From positions 74,972-138,971 of the forward strand of contig NZ_NEUE01000298.1 of assembly GCF_002910905.1 (NCBI RefSeq): DNA of 64,000 bases, in the 5' to 3' direction. The DNA comes from Streptomyces sp. SM11. GTDB lineage: Bacteria > Actinomycetota > Actinomycetes > Streptomycetales > Streptomycetaceae. A program made the translations under genes and the position numbers. Below the pieces are notes generated by a model, which ran no database searches, was not told where the DNA came from, and was given only the letters and a program-made list of their open reading frames with translations. Positions 43,366 through 52,261 of this stretch are shown one piece after another (positions within the stretch are counted from its first letter, which is position 1; every line of letters begins with the position of its first letter).

Positions 43366-43496
43366 CACGGGGACATCCTGCCTCGCTGTGGCCCACCGCC
43401 TCCGTTCATAGCGAAAAGCAGTCAGAAACGGCTGACAATGCATCCTGTTCGATCGACAAGTGGCGTGAATCGAAAGGCGATGGGTGGCCAACGCCC

Positions 43497-44035
43497 TTAG
43501 GCGTTGAGAACGGTGGCCAGTGACTCCAGGGCCCCCACCGGGTCGGGGACCGTCGGGGCGAGGATGGTGTCGGTGACGCCCGCCGCCCGCAGTCCCGCGA
43601 GGCGGGCACGGGCCTCCTCCGGAGTCCCGGCCACGGCGAGCCGCGCGACCCAGTCGTCGGGCATGCGCCGGACGAACTCATCGCGGCTCGCGCATCCGGC
43701 TCGCAGCTCCACCCGTTCGCCGCCGAACGGGAGCGGGGCGATGTGCGCGTGCCAGTCGGGCTCGCCGATCCACTCCGGACCCGGGCGGGCGGCGGCCTGT
43801 GCGGCGTGCGGATCGGCGTCGACGGACGCGATGTCGTACGCGACCAGCCGGTGCGGGCGGCCGGTGCGGGCGGCCGGCGGCGATGTGCCCGGGTGCCGCC
43901 CGCGCGTACGTCGGGGGCGACCGGCTCCGCGAGGACGGTCCCGTCGGCCACCTCGCCGGACACGGCCGGGGACTTGGGGCCCCGGACGCCCGCCAGGATG
44001 TCGGGCAGCGCGCTGGGGTCGAGCCGTCAATGTCA
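43497..44035 (-). pseudogene. LLM-class flavin-dependent oxidoreductase, C-terminal relic
   Basis: The text LDPSALPDILAGVRGPKSP ... AHIAPLPFGGERVEL ... VARLAVAGTPEEARARLAGLRAAGVT is the C-terminal half of a luciferase-like F420/FMN oxidoreductase (family length about 300), spread over three frames. The N-terminal half is missing, cut off near the promoter of the following hydrolase. One base is inserted in a G5 run (about 43914-43918), and a 13-bp unit CCGGTGCGGGCGG is tandemly duplicated (43848-43873), shifting the frame again. There is no valid start. No product is expected. Confidence 0.75.
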
Positions 44036-44058
44036 GACCCCTGCACTACGTTGCTGCC

Positions 44059-44760
44059 ATGACGCATTTCGTACTCGTGGCAGGGGCCTGGCTCGGCTCG
44101 TGGGCATGGCGCGACGTGGAGCCCGGCCTGCGAGCGGCCGGTCACGGGGTTCACCCGCTGACCCTGTCGGGCCTGGGCGACAAGCAGGAGGCGGCAGGGC
44201 AGCAGACGCACGTCCAGGACATCGTCGAGGAGGTCGAGCGCCTCGGCCTGCGCGATGTGGTGCTGGTCGGGCACAGCTACGCCGGCATCCCGGTCGGGCA
44301 GGCGGCCGAGCGGATCGGCGACCGGCTCGCCCACGTCGTGTGCGTCGACTCCAGCGTCCCGGCCGACGGCGAGTCCTTCGTCTCCGGCTGGCCGGAAGGC
44401 CGGGCCGGGGTGGAGGCCGCCATCGCCGCCAACGAGGGCTTCTGGCCGCCGCCGGTCGCCGCCGACTGCGCGGACCAAGGCCTCACCGACGAACAGGTCG
44501 CCCGGTTCGTCGGCGGCTCGACACCGCACCCGGGCGCCACCCTCACCGAGCCCGCCGCCCTGACCCGGCCTCTGGGTCTGCTGCCTGCGACGTACGTCAC
44601 GTGCCTGCTCGACCGGCCCGAGCCGAGCCGCGAGGTGGCTGAGCTGCTGACGAGTGAGCGGTGGCGGCTGGTCACCATGGACACCGGCCACTGGCCGATG
44701 TTCTCGCAGCCGCGCGAGCTCGCCCGGATCCTGCTGGACGCCGCAGGAAGGGACGCGTGA
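44059..44760 (+). CDS. Alpha/beta hydrolase
   Basis: This 233-residue alpha/beta hydrolase has the oxyanion segment VLVAGAWLGSWAW, the nucleophile elbow VGHSYAGIPVG (Ser near residue 75) and the histidine in DTGHWPMFSQPRELARIL. It resembles plant-type methyl esterase/hydroxynitrile lyase-like hydrolases (short, compact cap). The start ATG 44059 is near the truncated LLM relic and probably uses a promoter carried in that DNA. It overlaps the next small gene (GTGA). Confidence 0.85.
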   Translation: MTHFVLVAGAWLGSWAWRDVEPGLRAAGHGVHPLTLSGLGDKQEAAGQQTHVQDIVEEVERLGLRDVVLVGHSYAGIPVGQAAERIGDRLAHVVCVDSSVPADGESFVSGWPEGRAGVEAAIAANEGFWPPPVAADCADQGLTDEQVARFVGGSTPHPGATLTEPAALTRPLGLLPATYVTCLLDRPEPSREVAELLTSERWRLVTMDTGHWPMFSQPRELARILLDAAGRDA

Positions 44761-44966
44761 CGATGCCGACCTCACCCGGCCCGGAGCGGCGGTCCCAGGA
44801 GACAGCGGCTGCGGAGCACCCGGAGATCACGTACATCGGATGCGCGCGGTGCGGCACCCTGATCGCGGGCCTCGACGGACGGTACGCCTGTTCGGGCTGC
44901 GGCTGGGTCAACGAGTGGACCGAGGGTCACCGGCCCCTGCCCACGGCCCGGCGGCGACGCGCCTGA
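44757..44966 (+). CDS. Small zinc-ribbon protein
   Basis: This 69-residue protein has a four-cysteine zinc-binding pattern, CARCGTLIAGLDGRYACSGCGWV (Cys pairs at about 29/32 and 44/47), and a basic Arg-rich tail. GTG 44757 overlaps the TGA of the upstream hydrolase (GTGA, 44757-44760), with GGAAGGG before it; ATG 44763 is an alternative. Zinc ribbons of this size may bind nucleic acid or a protein partner. It is probably co-expressed with the hydrolase. Confidence 0.65.
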   Translation: MTMPTSPGPERRSQETAAAEHPEITYIGCARCGTLIAGLDGRYACSGCGWVNEWTEGHRPLPTARRRRA

Positions 44967-45042
44967 GGCGCCCCAGCCCTTTCGCGCCACCCCTCGCCCA
45001 CAACCCGGACCCCGGCCACCGGCCGCAGGAGGAGAGCACGAC

Positions 45043-45582
45043 ATGTCTGTCCAGTACGGCGCCGGCGTCATCCGCACGTCCCTGGCCGGGATCGCCGTAC
45101 TGCTGGCCCCGGCGCATCCCACCGTGGCCGAGGAGGTGCTGCGCGCCCACGACAGCCCGCACGACTACGTGAGCGCCTTCGCGGGACGCCTGGCGGGTCG
45201 GGGAATCGACGAGCCGGTGGACAGCCTTGCCCGGATCGCGCTCATCGACGCGCTCGCCGCACACGGTCTGCTCGCGGAGTTCGACTGGAAGGAGGACGCG
45301 CAGGAGATCCGGTCCCAGCTGCAGCAGCTGGAGCCACGGCCCTCCGTGGATCCATGGGCGCTCTTCGAGGCCGAGGAGATGCTCCTGCCGACCGAGAAGT
45401 TCCTGCACGCCTGTGGCCGCCGCTACCGGGAGGTCGGCGCGGCGCTGGCCGTCCTCGACATCGAGTCCGACTGCTGTCCGGTGGTGGGCCTGTGGGCGGC
45501 GCGTGCCGACGAGCTGACCGCGCTCGCCGCCCGTGCGGGCCTTCCCGTGCAGCACCTCGGCGCGGCCCGCCGCGGGCGGTGA
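45043..45582 (+). CDS. Hypothetical protein
   Basis: This 179-residue, mostly helical acidic protein begins MSVQYGAGVIRTSLAGIAVLLAPAHPTVAEE and has a WALFEAEEMLLPTEKFLHACGRRYREVGAAL helix; the C-terminus has a DxxSDCCPVVGLW patch with two adjacent cysteines. I do not recognise the family. Codon bias is typical and AGGAGAG precedes the ATG, so it is a real gene. Confidence 0.7.
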   Translation: MSVQYGAGVIRTSLAGIAVLLAPAHPTVAEEVLRAHDSPHDYVSAFAGRLAGRGIDEPVDSLARIALIDALAAHGLLAEFDWKEDAQEIRSQLQQLEPRPSVDPWALFEAEEMLLPTEKFLHACGRRYREVGAALAVLDIESDCCPVVGLWAARADELTALAARAGLPVQHLGAARRGR

Positions 45583-45680
45583 CGGAGCCGACGCCCGCAG
45601 CCGCCGGGGTGAGGAACCGTTCCAGCAGGTTCGGGGTGGTCCCGGCATCGGATATGGAATCGCCCCCGCCGCCGTCCACC

Positions 45681-45749
45681 ACGTACACTCGCCCCGCCTC
45701 CGCCGACCGGCCGGGGCTTTTCGCATCAGACAGACGGGGAAAGAAACCG
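45681..45749 (+). promoter_or_regulatory. Promoter and hairpin leader of a small ORF
   Basis: A TACACT -10-like hexamer (about 45683-45688) is followed by a hairpin GCCCCG ... CGGGGC with TTTT (about 45691-45722), 30 bases before the ATG of the 53-residue ORF at 45751. Hairpin plus T-run within a leader looks like an attenuator or the end of an upstream transcript. Confidence 0.4.
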
Positions 45750-45750
45750 T

Positions 45751-45912
45751 ATGAGTTCCGCAGACAGCACCGAAGCACCGATCTACGCCGGCCTCGTGGA
45801 GGAGCAGGGCGACGTGCCCGCCGAAGTGCGCCGGGTGGCCGAGGAAGTCCTGCGCGAGGCCGACCTCGCCATCGACTTCGGCGCCGTCCGGACGGCCGCC
45901 GCAGCCCGCTAG
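45751..45912 (+). CDS. Small ORF, 53 residues
   Basis: MSSADSTEAPIYAGLVEEQG, then PAEVRRVAEEVLREADLAID, ends in TAAAAR: an acidic, amphipathic helical peptide with no membrane or signal character. GGGGAAAG lies just upstream. The codon choice is streptomycete-like. It is preceded by a terminator-like hairpin in its own leader (45691-45722), so it could be read only under some conditions. No homologue is known to me. Confidence 0.55.
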   Translation: MSSADSTEAPIYAGLVEEQGDVPAEVRRVAEEVLREADLAIDFGAVRTAAAAR

Positions 45913-46655
45913 CGACGAGCCGGAACCCCTGGACTCAGCCCCCTCAGGGCGGACATGTCCATCATGGGACGATAAGCGTCCTGCAGCTATTGCCATATTC
46001 TTGCGTTCGCGACGCGATGGTTTGCAGAAGAACCGTCGCCGGCGACAGCGGGTGAGGCCGCGGTAGGCCGAGCGTCCAAAACGAGGCGCCCGACGCCACC
46101 GCGGCCCCCGGCCACCTGTCGCGACCGCCCCGGCGGCCGTGCTTCGGTGAGCGGTCCATGCAGCCGTGTGGAGAGCGCTCCCAGCCGGCCGCCGAGGAGC
46201 GGAAGGTCGCTGGGGCGCCGCTGTTGGGCGTCACCGGCCGGACCTTCGCCCTCCGGGGCCTCCCGAGCGGTTTCCCGGGTGCTTCCCGTGGCCTCCCTCC
46301 CTCGTTGCCCGCCGCCGCTGCCCGTGCTCGCGGGTGTCTCTTGCGCGCGTTGCGCGCCCCACCGGGCGCCACTGGCGACGACTGTCCTGCCTCTCCACCT
46401 TCCGGAGCCCCCTCCCGCGCGCGTGTGCCGCGACCTGGCTGTGGCGCGGTTCGTCGAGCCGCCGGCCGCCCTCGCCCGGGCCTCCTCCCCACGGGGTTCC
46501 GTCGGCCGTCGGATGCCCTGACGGATATGGGGTGTCAAGGAATTGCGGAATCGACGTGACATACTGCGGGCATTCGTCGGCGGTGGTTGAGTGTGGGTCG
46601 CCGCACAGCTCAGGGCTGTGGGCTTTCAGCACTCCTGCCCTGGAGGGGGCCACCG
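45913..46655. other. Long non-coding stretch
   Basis: No ORF here has convincing codon bias or similarity; the open frames on both strands (e.g. 45962-46492) have low-complexity Arg/Pro/Gly content. It contains a LacI-like operator (46169-46183) and the promoter of the following binding-protein gene. An A+T patch (CATATTCTTGCG near 45992) may be another promoter. Confidence 0.5.
46169..46183. promoter_or_regulatory. LacI/CebR-like operator
   Basis: TGGAGAGCGCTCCCA resembles the TGGGAGCGCTCCCA consensus bound by LacI-type sugar regulators in Streptomyces, with a one-base extension in one arm. It is 470 bp upstream of the decayed sugar transporter operon. It may be a surviving operator of that operon. 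Confidence 0.35.
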
Positions 46656-48007
46656 ATGAGAAGTTCTGTCCTTCGTCGTACCTGCGTCACCACCGTCGCC
46701 ACCGCACTGGCCATCACCGGCCTGGCCGCCTGCACCTCCGAGGGCGACAGCGCCGCGGACGGCAAGACGGGCATCACGGTCAACTGCTGGCCCCAGCCGA
46801 GTGCGAAGATCGACCACCAGCGGTTCGACGAGGACGTCAAGACGTTCGAGAAGCAGAACCCCGCCATCGACGTCACCGCGCACGACGCCTTCCCGTGCCA
46901 GGACCCCAAGACCTTCGACGCGAAACTCGCCGGCGGTCAGATGGAAGACGTGTTCTACACGTACTTCACCGACACCGAGCGTGTCGTCTCCATCGGCCAG
47001 GCCGCGGACATCACCGAGTACGTCAAGGATCTCAAGACGTACAAGGACATAGCCCAGCCCCTGCGCGACGCCTACACCGTCGACGGCAGGATCTACGGCA
47101 TCCCGCGCACCAACCACTCCATGGGCCTGCTCTACAGCAAGCCACTCTCACCAAGGCAGGGCTCGACCCGGACAACCCACCGGCCACCTGGGAGGAGGTC
47201 CGGGCGGCGGCCAAGAAGGTCGCCGCGCTCGGCGACGGCACCGTCGGCTTCGCCGAGTACAGCGCCCAGAACCAGGGCGGCTGGCACTTCACCGCCTCGG
47301 TCTACTCCCAGGGCGGTGCGGTCGTCAGCGATGACGGCAAGAAGGCCACGGTCGACACCCCCGCGGGCAAGGCAGTCCTGCAGAACCTCAAGGACATGCG
47401 CTGGCGCGACAACTCCATGGGCGCCAAACAGCTCCTCATCATCAACGGCACCCTCCAGATGATGGGCTCCGGCAAGCTCGGCATGTATCTCGCCGCGCCC
47501 GACAACGTCCCGCGCATCGTCAAGGAGGCCGGCGGTAGGTACGAGGACCTCGCCTTCGCCCCGATGCCCGGCGGCAAGGGCACCCTCATGGGCGGCGACG
47601 GCTACATGTTCAACAAGAAGGCCACCCCGGCGCAGATCAAGGCCGGCCTCAAGTGGCTGGAGTGGACCTTCCTCACCCCGGGCCAGGGCTTCATGAACAA
47701 TTACGCCCGCGCAGCCGAGGACAGGTCCCCGGTCGGCCTGCCCGAGCCGCGGCTGTTCACCGGCGCCACCGACGCCAAGGACCAGGAACTGAAGAATGCG
47801 TCCGCCAACGTCCCGGTCGAGAACTACCAGGCCTTCATCGACGGCGGCCAGCAACTCGACATGAAGCTGGAGCCCAGGCACGGCCAGCAGATCTACGCCG
47901 TCCTCGACGGCGCCGTGTCGGCCGTCCTGACGAAGAAGGACGCGGACATCGACGCCCTGCTGAGGGACGCCCAGTCCAAGATCGACGGAATCCTGGCCCG
48001 AGGCTGA
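46656..48007 (+). pseudogene. Sugar ABC transporter substrate-binding protein, frameshifted
   Basis: A lipoprotein signal (MRSSVLRRTCVTTVATALAI, lipobox LAACTSE) and an extracellular solute-binding fold run to about 47145 (GRIYGIPRTNHSMGLLYSKPL). There one base appears to be missing (CTCTCACC where CTCTTCACC is expected), and the rest continues in the next frame (TKAGLDPDNPPATWEEVRAAAKKVAALG, TLQMMGSGKLGMYLAAPDNVPRIV, ending DIDALLRDAQSKIDGILARG). Combined length is about 450 residues, normal for a family 1 sugar-binding protein. As read, the gene is broken; a sequencing error is possible. Confidence 0.75.
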
Positions 48008-48012
48008 CAGCC

Positions 48013-48540
48013 ATGAAGACCACCTCCCAGCCCGCATCGCCCGCGAGGCCGCGGTCCGCCGGTGCGACGCCTCCCCCCCCGGGGGGGGGGACGTGCGCCC
48101 GGCGGGCAGCGGGCCCCTGGGCCCGCTGCGCCGGAAGATCGCAGACCAGGCCACCGCCTACGGTTCCCTGATCGGCGGTCTGCTCTGCTTCATCCTGTTC
48201 TCCTGGTATCCGGCCGTCCGGTCGGTGATCATCGCGTTCCAGAAGTACACCCCGGGCTCGGACCCCGAGTGGGTCGGCACCGCCAACTTCACCCGGGTCT
48301 TCCAGGACCCGGAGTTCACGGCGGCCTGGCGCAACATGCTCACCTTCACCGTGCTCGCCCTGGTCATCGGGTTCGCCGTCCCGTTCGTCATGGCCCTCGT
48401 CCTCAACGAACTGCGGCACGCCAAGGCGTTCTTCCGGGTCGTCGTCTACCTCCCCGTGATGATCCCGCCGGTGGTCAGCGCCCTGCTGTGGAAGTGGTTC
48501 TACGATCCGGGCGCGGGCCTGGCCAACGAGGTGCTCGGCT
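48013..48540 (+). pseudogene. Sugar ABC permease 1 (MalF-like), truncated
   Basis: ATG 48013 begins MKTTSQPASPARPRSAGATP, the frame is lost at the C8G10 run (48073-48090), and the protein resumes as LRRKIADQATAYGSLIGGLLCFILFSWYPAVRSV ... VYLPVMIPPVVSALLWKWFYDP, ending in GLANEVLGF. Membrane segments 1-4 are present, but the EAA loop and the last helices are missing because the sequence jumps into permease 2 at about 48540. Confidence 0.8.
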
Positions 48541-49168
48541 TTCCTGTGGAACACCGTCGTCCAGGCGACCGGCGCCTGGGTGCTGCAGATCGTCTTCTGC
48601 ACGGCCGCCGCCTACGCCCTGTCCGAACTCAAGCCCGCCTTCGGCAACGTGGTCCTCGGCGGCATCCTCGCCACCCTCATGGTCCCGGTGCAGGCCCTCG
48701 TCGTACCGAAGTACCTCACCATCGCGGACATGCCGCTGATCCACGTCAACCTGCTGAACGACCCGCTGGCCATCTGGCTGCCGGCCGTCGCGAACGCCTT
48801 CAACCTGTATCTGCTCAAGCGGTTCTTCGACCAGATCCCGCGCGATGTCCTGGAGGCCGCCGAGATCGACGGGGCGGGCAGGCTCCGCACCCTGTGGTCC
48901 ATCGTCCTGCCCCTGTCGCGACCCGTACTCGGCGTCGTGTCCATCTTCGCGCTGGTCGCCGTGTGGCAGGACTTCCTCTGGCCCCTGATGGTCTTCTCCG
49001 ACACCGGGAAACAGCCGATCAGCGTGGCGCTCGTGCAGCTCTCGCAGAACGTTCCGCTGACCGTGCTGATCGGGGCCATGGTCATCGCGAGTTCCGATGG
49101 TCCTGATGTTCCTTGTCTTCCAGCGGCACATCATCGCCGGAATCAGCGCCGGCAGCACCAAAGGCTGA
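48541..49168 (+). pseudogene. Sugar ABC permease 2 (MalG-like), 5' deleted
   Basis: The gene begins mid-protein with FLWNTVVQATGAWVLQIVFCTAAAYALSEL, so the start and first helices are gone. It keeps DQIPRDVLEAAEIDGAGRLRTLWSIVLPLSRP (the EAA motif) and then, after two bases are lost near 49093, switches frame to end PMVLMFLVFQRHIIAGISAGSTKG. It is joined out of frame to permease 1. About 600 bp in total are missing from the two genes. Confidence 0.8.
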
Positions 49169-49316
49169 CCGCGCCGGACGGCACGACCCCGGACCCTCCG
49201 CCGCCCCCGGCATCCCGCCCCGTTCCGGGGCGGCGGCGTCAGAACCTCCCGCCCCCTGTTGCGCGGACCGGCCCACCCCGCCGGCGACCGCGCCCCACCC
49301 GAAAGGAACCCGCCCC

Positions 49317-50918
49317 ATGGAAGGCAGCCAGCTTGCCGCCGACGACTGGTGGCGCTCGGCCGTCATTTACCAGGTCTACGTCCGCAGCTTCGCCGACGGC
49401 GACGGCGACGGCACCGGCGACCTGACGGGTGTGCGGTCCCGGCTGCCCTACCTGGCCGAACTGGGCGTCGACGCGCTCTGGTTCACCCCCTGGTACCTGT
49501 CGCCGATGGCGGACGGCGGATACGACGTCGCCGACTACCGGACCGTCGACCCCTCCTTCGGCGATCTCGCGGAGGCCGAGAAGCTCATCGCCGAGGCCCG
49601 CGTGGCGGGCATCCGCACCATCATCGACATCGTCCCCAACCACGTCTCCGACCAGCACGTCTGGTTCCGGGCCGCTCTGGCGGCGGGCCCCGGTGCCCCG
49701 GAGCGCGAACTCTTCCACTTCCGTCCCGGCCGCGGCGAACACGGCGAATTGCCCCCCAACGACTGGGAGAGCGAATTCGGCGGGGTGCCCTGGACCCGCG
49801 CCGAGGACGGTGAGTGGTACCTACACCTCTTCGCCACCGAGCAGCCCGACCTCAACTGGGCGCACCCGGCCGTACGGCAGGAGCACGAGGACGTCCTGCG
49901 CTTCTGGTTCGAGCGCGGCGTCGCCGGAGTCCGCATCGACTCCGCCGCCCTCGTCGCCAAGGACCCGGCGCTCCCGGACCTCGAAGGACACCAGGGGCCC
50001 CACCCGTACCTCGACCGGGACGAACTGCACGCCATCTACCGGGGCTGGCGGGCCATCGCCGACGCGTTCGACGGCATCTTCGTCGGCGAGGTGTGGCTGC
50101 CCGATCCGGAGCGCTTCGCCCGCTACCTCCGCCCCGACGAACTGCACACCGCCTTCAACTTCACCTTCCTCAGCTGCCCCTGGGGCGGTGGACGGCTGCG
50201 CCGTGCCATCGACGACACCCTCGCCGAACACGCCCCCGTCGGCGCCCCCGCCACCTGGGTCCTCTGCAACCACGACATCACCCGCACCGTCACCCGTTAC
50301 GGCCGCGAGGACACCGGCTTCGCCTTCAAAGCCAAGGCGTTCGGCGTCCCCAGCAACCCGGAGCTCGGCACCCGCCGCGCCCGCGCCGCCGCCCTCCTCT
50401 CGCTCGCCCTGCCCGGCTCGGTCTACCTCTACCAGGGCGAGGAACTGGGCCTGCCCGAGGCCGACGTACCGCTGGACCGCGTCCAGGACCCCATGTACCT
50501 CCGCTCCCCGGGCCGGGCCCCCGGCCGCGACGGCTGCCGTACCCCGCTGCCCTGGGCGGCCGACGAACCGTTCGCCGGCTTCGGCTCCACCGTGGAACCC
50601 TGGCTCCCGCTGCCGGCCGACCGGCCTGCCCGAGCGGCCGACCTCCAGGCACAGGACCCCGGCTCCATGCTGGCCCTCTACCGCGAGGCCCTGCGACAGC
50701 GCCGCTCCCTGACGGCTCTGCACACCGAACCGCTGCGCTGGCTGAGCGAGGAGCCCGACCTCCTGATGTTCGCCCGCGGCGAGGGCCTGGTCTGCGCCGT
50801 CAATCTCGCCGAGCGCCCCGCCGGGCTCCCCGCCCACACCGAGGTCCTGCTCGCCAGCGGCCCCCTGGACGCCGAAGGCCGACTGCCCCGGGCCACGGCG
50901 GTGTGGCTGGCCGTCTGA
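49317..50918 (+). CDS. Alpha-glucosidase, glycoside hydrolase family 13
   Basis: This intracellular GH13 enzyme of 533 residues is intact. Catalytic residues are Asp208 (GVRIDSA, nucleophile), Glu258 (FVGEVW, acid/base) and Asp320 (LCNHD). The first conserved region is DIVPNHVSDQH and the QVYVRSF start is typical of oligo-1,6-glucosidase, trehalose-6-phosphate hydrolase and alpha-glucosidase subfamilies. It has no signal peptide, so it hydrolyses imported oligosaccharides. ATG 49317 follows AAAGGAACC. It was probably the enzyme of the operon whose transporter is now broken. Confidence 0.9.
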   Translation: MEGSQLAADDWWRSAVIYQVYVRSFADGDGDGTGDLTGVRSRLPYLAELGVDALWFTPWYLSPMADGGYDVADYRTVDPSFGDLAEAEKLIAEARVAGIRTIIDIVPNHVSDQHVWFRAALAAGPGAPERELFHFRPGRGEHGELPPNDWESEFGGVPWTRAEDGEWYLHLFATEQPDLNWAHPAVRQEHEDVLRFWFERGVAGVRIDSAALVAKDPALPDLEGHQGPHPYLDRDELHAIYRGWRAIADAFDGIFVGEVWLPDPERFARYLRPDELHTAFNFTFLSCPWGGGRLRRAIDDTLAEHAPVGAPATWVLCNHDITRTVTRYGREDTGFAFKAKAFGVPSNPELGTRRARAAALLSLALPGSVYLYQGEELGLPEADVPLDRVQDPMYLRSPGRAPGRDGCRTPLPWAADEPFAGFGSTVEPWLPLPADRPARAADLQAQDPGSMLALYREALRQRRSLTALHTEPLRWLSEEPDLLMFARGEGLVCAVNLAERPAGLPAHTEVLLASGPLDAEGRLPRATAVWLAV

Positions 50919-51112
50919 ACCGGAACGGCACACCGCCCGGGGAGAGCCCCGGTGCAGGGGCGATCGCCCCAGAGGGCCTGAGTACCCGCACTCAGGCCTC
51001 GCGCCCCGGCCGCCACGACGATGAGGGCGTGGCGGGCGAAGCCGAGGAAGGCCGGCCCCGACCGCACCTGCCGTCACCAGGACGGCCACGCCCGTCGGCC
51101 CCAGGGAGAACC

Positions 51113-51778
51113 GTGCTCAGCCGCATCGCCGCCGCAGTCGTCCCCTCGCTCGGACGCCTCACGGTCACGTCCGACCACGCCACGGCCCCGGCCGCCGGCA
51201 GCATCATCGTCGCCAACCACACGTCCCTGGCAGACCCGGGCATCGTCCTCGCCGCACTGCTGCGCCTCGGCGTCGAACCCGTCGTCATGGCCACCGCGGG
51301 CCTGTGGCGCATCCCCGTGCTCGGCCTTCTCCTGGAGCGCGGCGGTCACGTGCCGGTCCACCGCAACACCCACCGGGCGGCGGACGCCCTGGACGCGGCG
51401 GTGGCCGCGCTCGGGGACGGCCGGCATCTGCTCGTCTACGGCGAAGGGCGGCTGCCGTGCCGTACGGACGCTGCGGAGGCCCCGCCGGAGAGCTTCCGCA
51501 GCGGCCTCGCCCGCCTCGCGCACGCGACAGGGGCGCCCGTTGTGCCGCTCGGCCAGGCGGGTGCCCGCCGGGTGACCTCGGGCCCGTGCGTCAAGCAGAT
51601 CTCCGGGCTCCTCACCGCTCCGGCCCGCCGCCCCCGGCTCCACGTCCACGTCGGCACCCCCCTGCACCTCCCGCCGGAGGTCGGGGCGGCGACCGCCACG
51701 GCCCGTGAAGCCGTCACCGCCGCCTGGCGCACCGCCGCGCACCACCTCGGCGAACCCGGGGCGCTCACCGGACGCTGA
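51113..51778 (+). CDS. 1-Acyl-sn-glycerol-3-phosphate acyltransferase-like (PlsC fold)
   Basis: This 221-residue acyltransferase has the HX4D motif NHTSLADPG (near residue 34) and the second block EGRLPCRT ... FRSGLARLAHATGAPVVP (GARLAH). It would transfer an acyl chain to lysophosphatidate or a related lipid at the membrane. GTG 51113 follows CAGGGAGAA; the frame upstream (from 49814) overlaps the alpha-glucosidase gene and is a shadow. The protein lacks strong transmembrane helices. Convergent with a DinB relic. Confidence 0.83.
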   Translation: MLSRIAAAVVPSLGRLTVTSDHATAPAAGSIIVANHTSLADPGIVLAALLRLGVEPVVMATAGLWRIPVLGLLLERGGHVPVHRNTHRAADALDAAVAALGDGRHLLVYGEGRLPCRTDAAEAPPESFRSGLARLAHATGAPVVPLGQAGARRVTSGPCVKQISGLLTAPARRPRLHVHVGTPLHLPPEVGAATATAREAVTAAWRTAAHHLGEPGALTGR

Positions 51779-51809
51779 ACGGGCGGCGCAACCCGGGGGA
51801 GCGGCTGCC

Positions 51810-51996
51810 CCGGCGCCTCCGCCTCCCGTGCCACCAGCTCCAGGCGCCGCCGGTACTTCTCCCACCAGGCGCGGTCGCCCGGCGGCAAGTTGTCGGTGCC
51901 GGACCGCAGCCCGACCGTCCCGTCGACGAGCTCCCGGACGATGTCGGCGTGCCCGGCACGCCGCTGGAGGGCGGCCTTCGGCTGCGAAGCGGTCAT
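51810..51996 (-). pseudogene. DinB/DUF664 C-terminal relic
   Basis: The reading frame from ATG 51996 gives MTASQPKAALQRRAGHADIV, then RELVDGTVGLRSGTDNLPPG, RAWWEKYRRRLELVAREAE. This matches the C-terminal end of a mycothiol-transferase-type DinB protein (GHADIVRELVDG motif). The first 100 residues of the family are absent, and the frame then runs antisense into the acyltransferase gene. It looks like a truncated relic, though a small live gene cannot be excluded. Confidence 0.5.
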
Positions 51997-52261
51997 ACGG
52001 GCAGTCTGTCGCCGGGCCCTGACACATGGCCTCGTCGGCGCGGCGGACGCCGCGGGGGCACCCCACACCCGTCTGTTCCGGGTGGCGGCCCGGGTGGCGG
52101 CGGTGACCTCTGCGGCGTAGGTATGGAGGCGGGCCGCTCCGGAGGACGCATGACGCCACGGAGCGCACCGGCCTGCGAACGGCCGGTGACCACCAGGCCC
52201 ATCCGCCGGGCCGACGCCAGTGTCCGGTGGCTCACCACCGGGGACGAGGAGACGGATCCCG

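Noticed and set aside
41875..43500. A 541-codon plus-strand frame across the NB-ARC ATPase.
   Set aside because: Antisense shadow; the minus-strand frame has Walker motifs and TPRs.
45962..46492. A 176-codon minus-strand frame in the 743-bp gap.
   Set aside because: Repetitive Arg/Gly/Pro composition, no codon bias, no RBS, no similarity.
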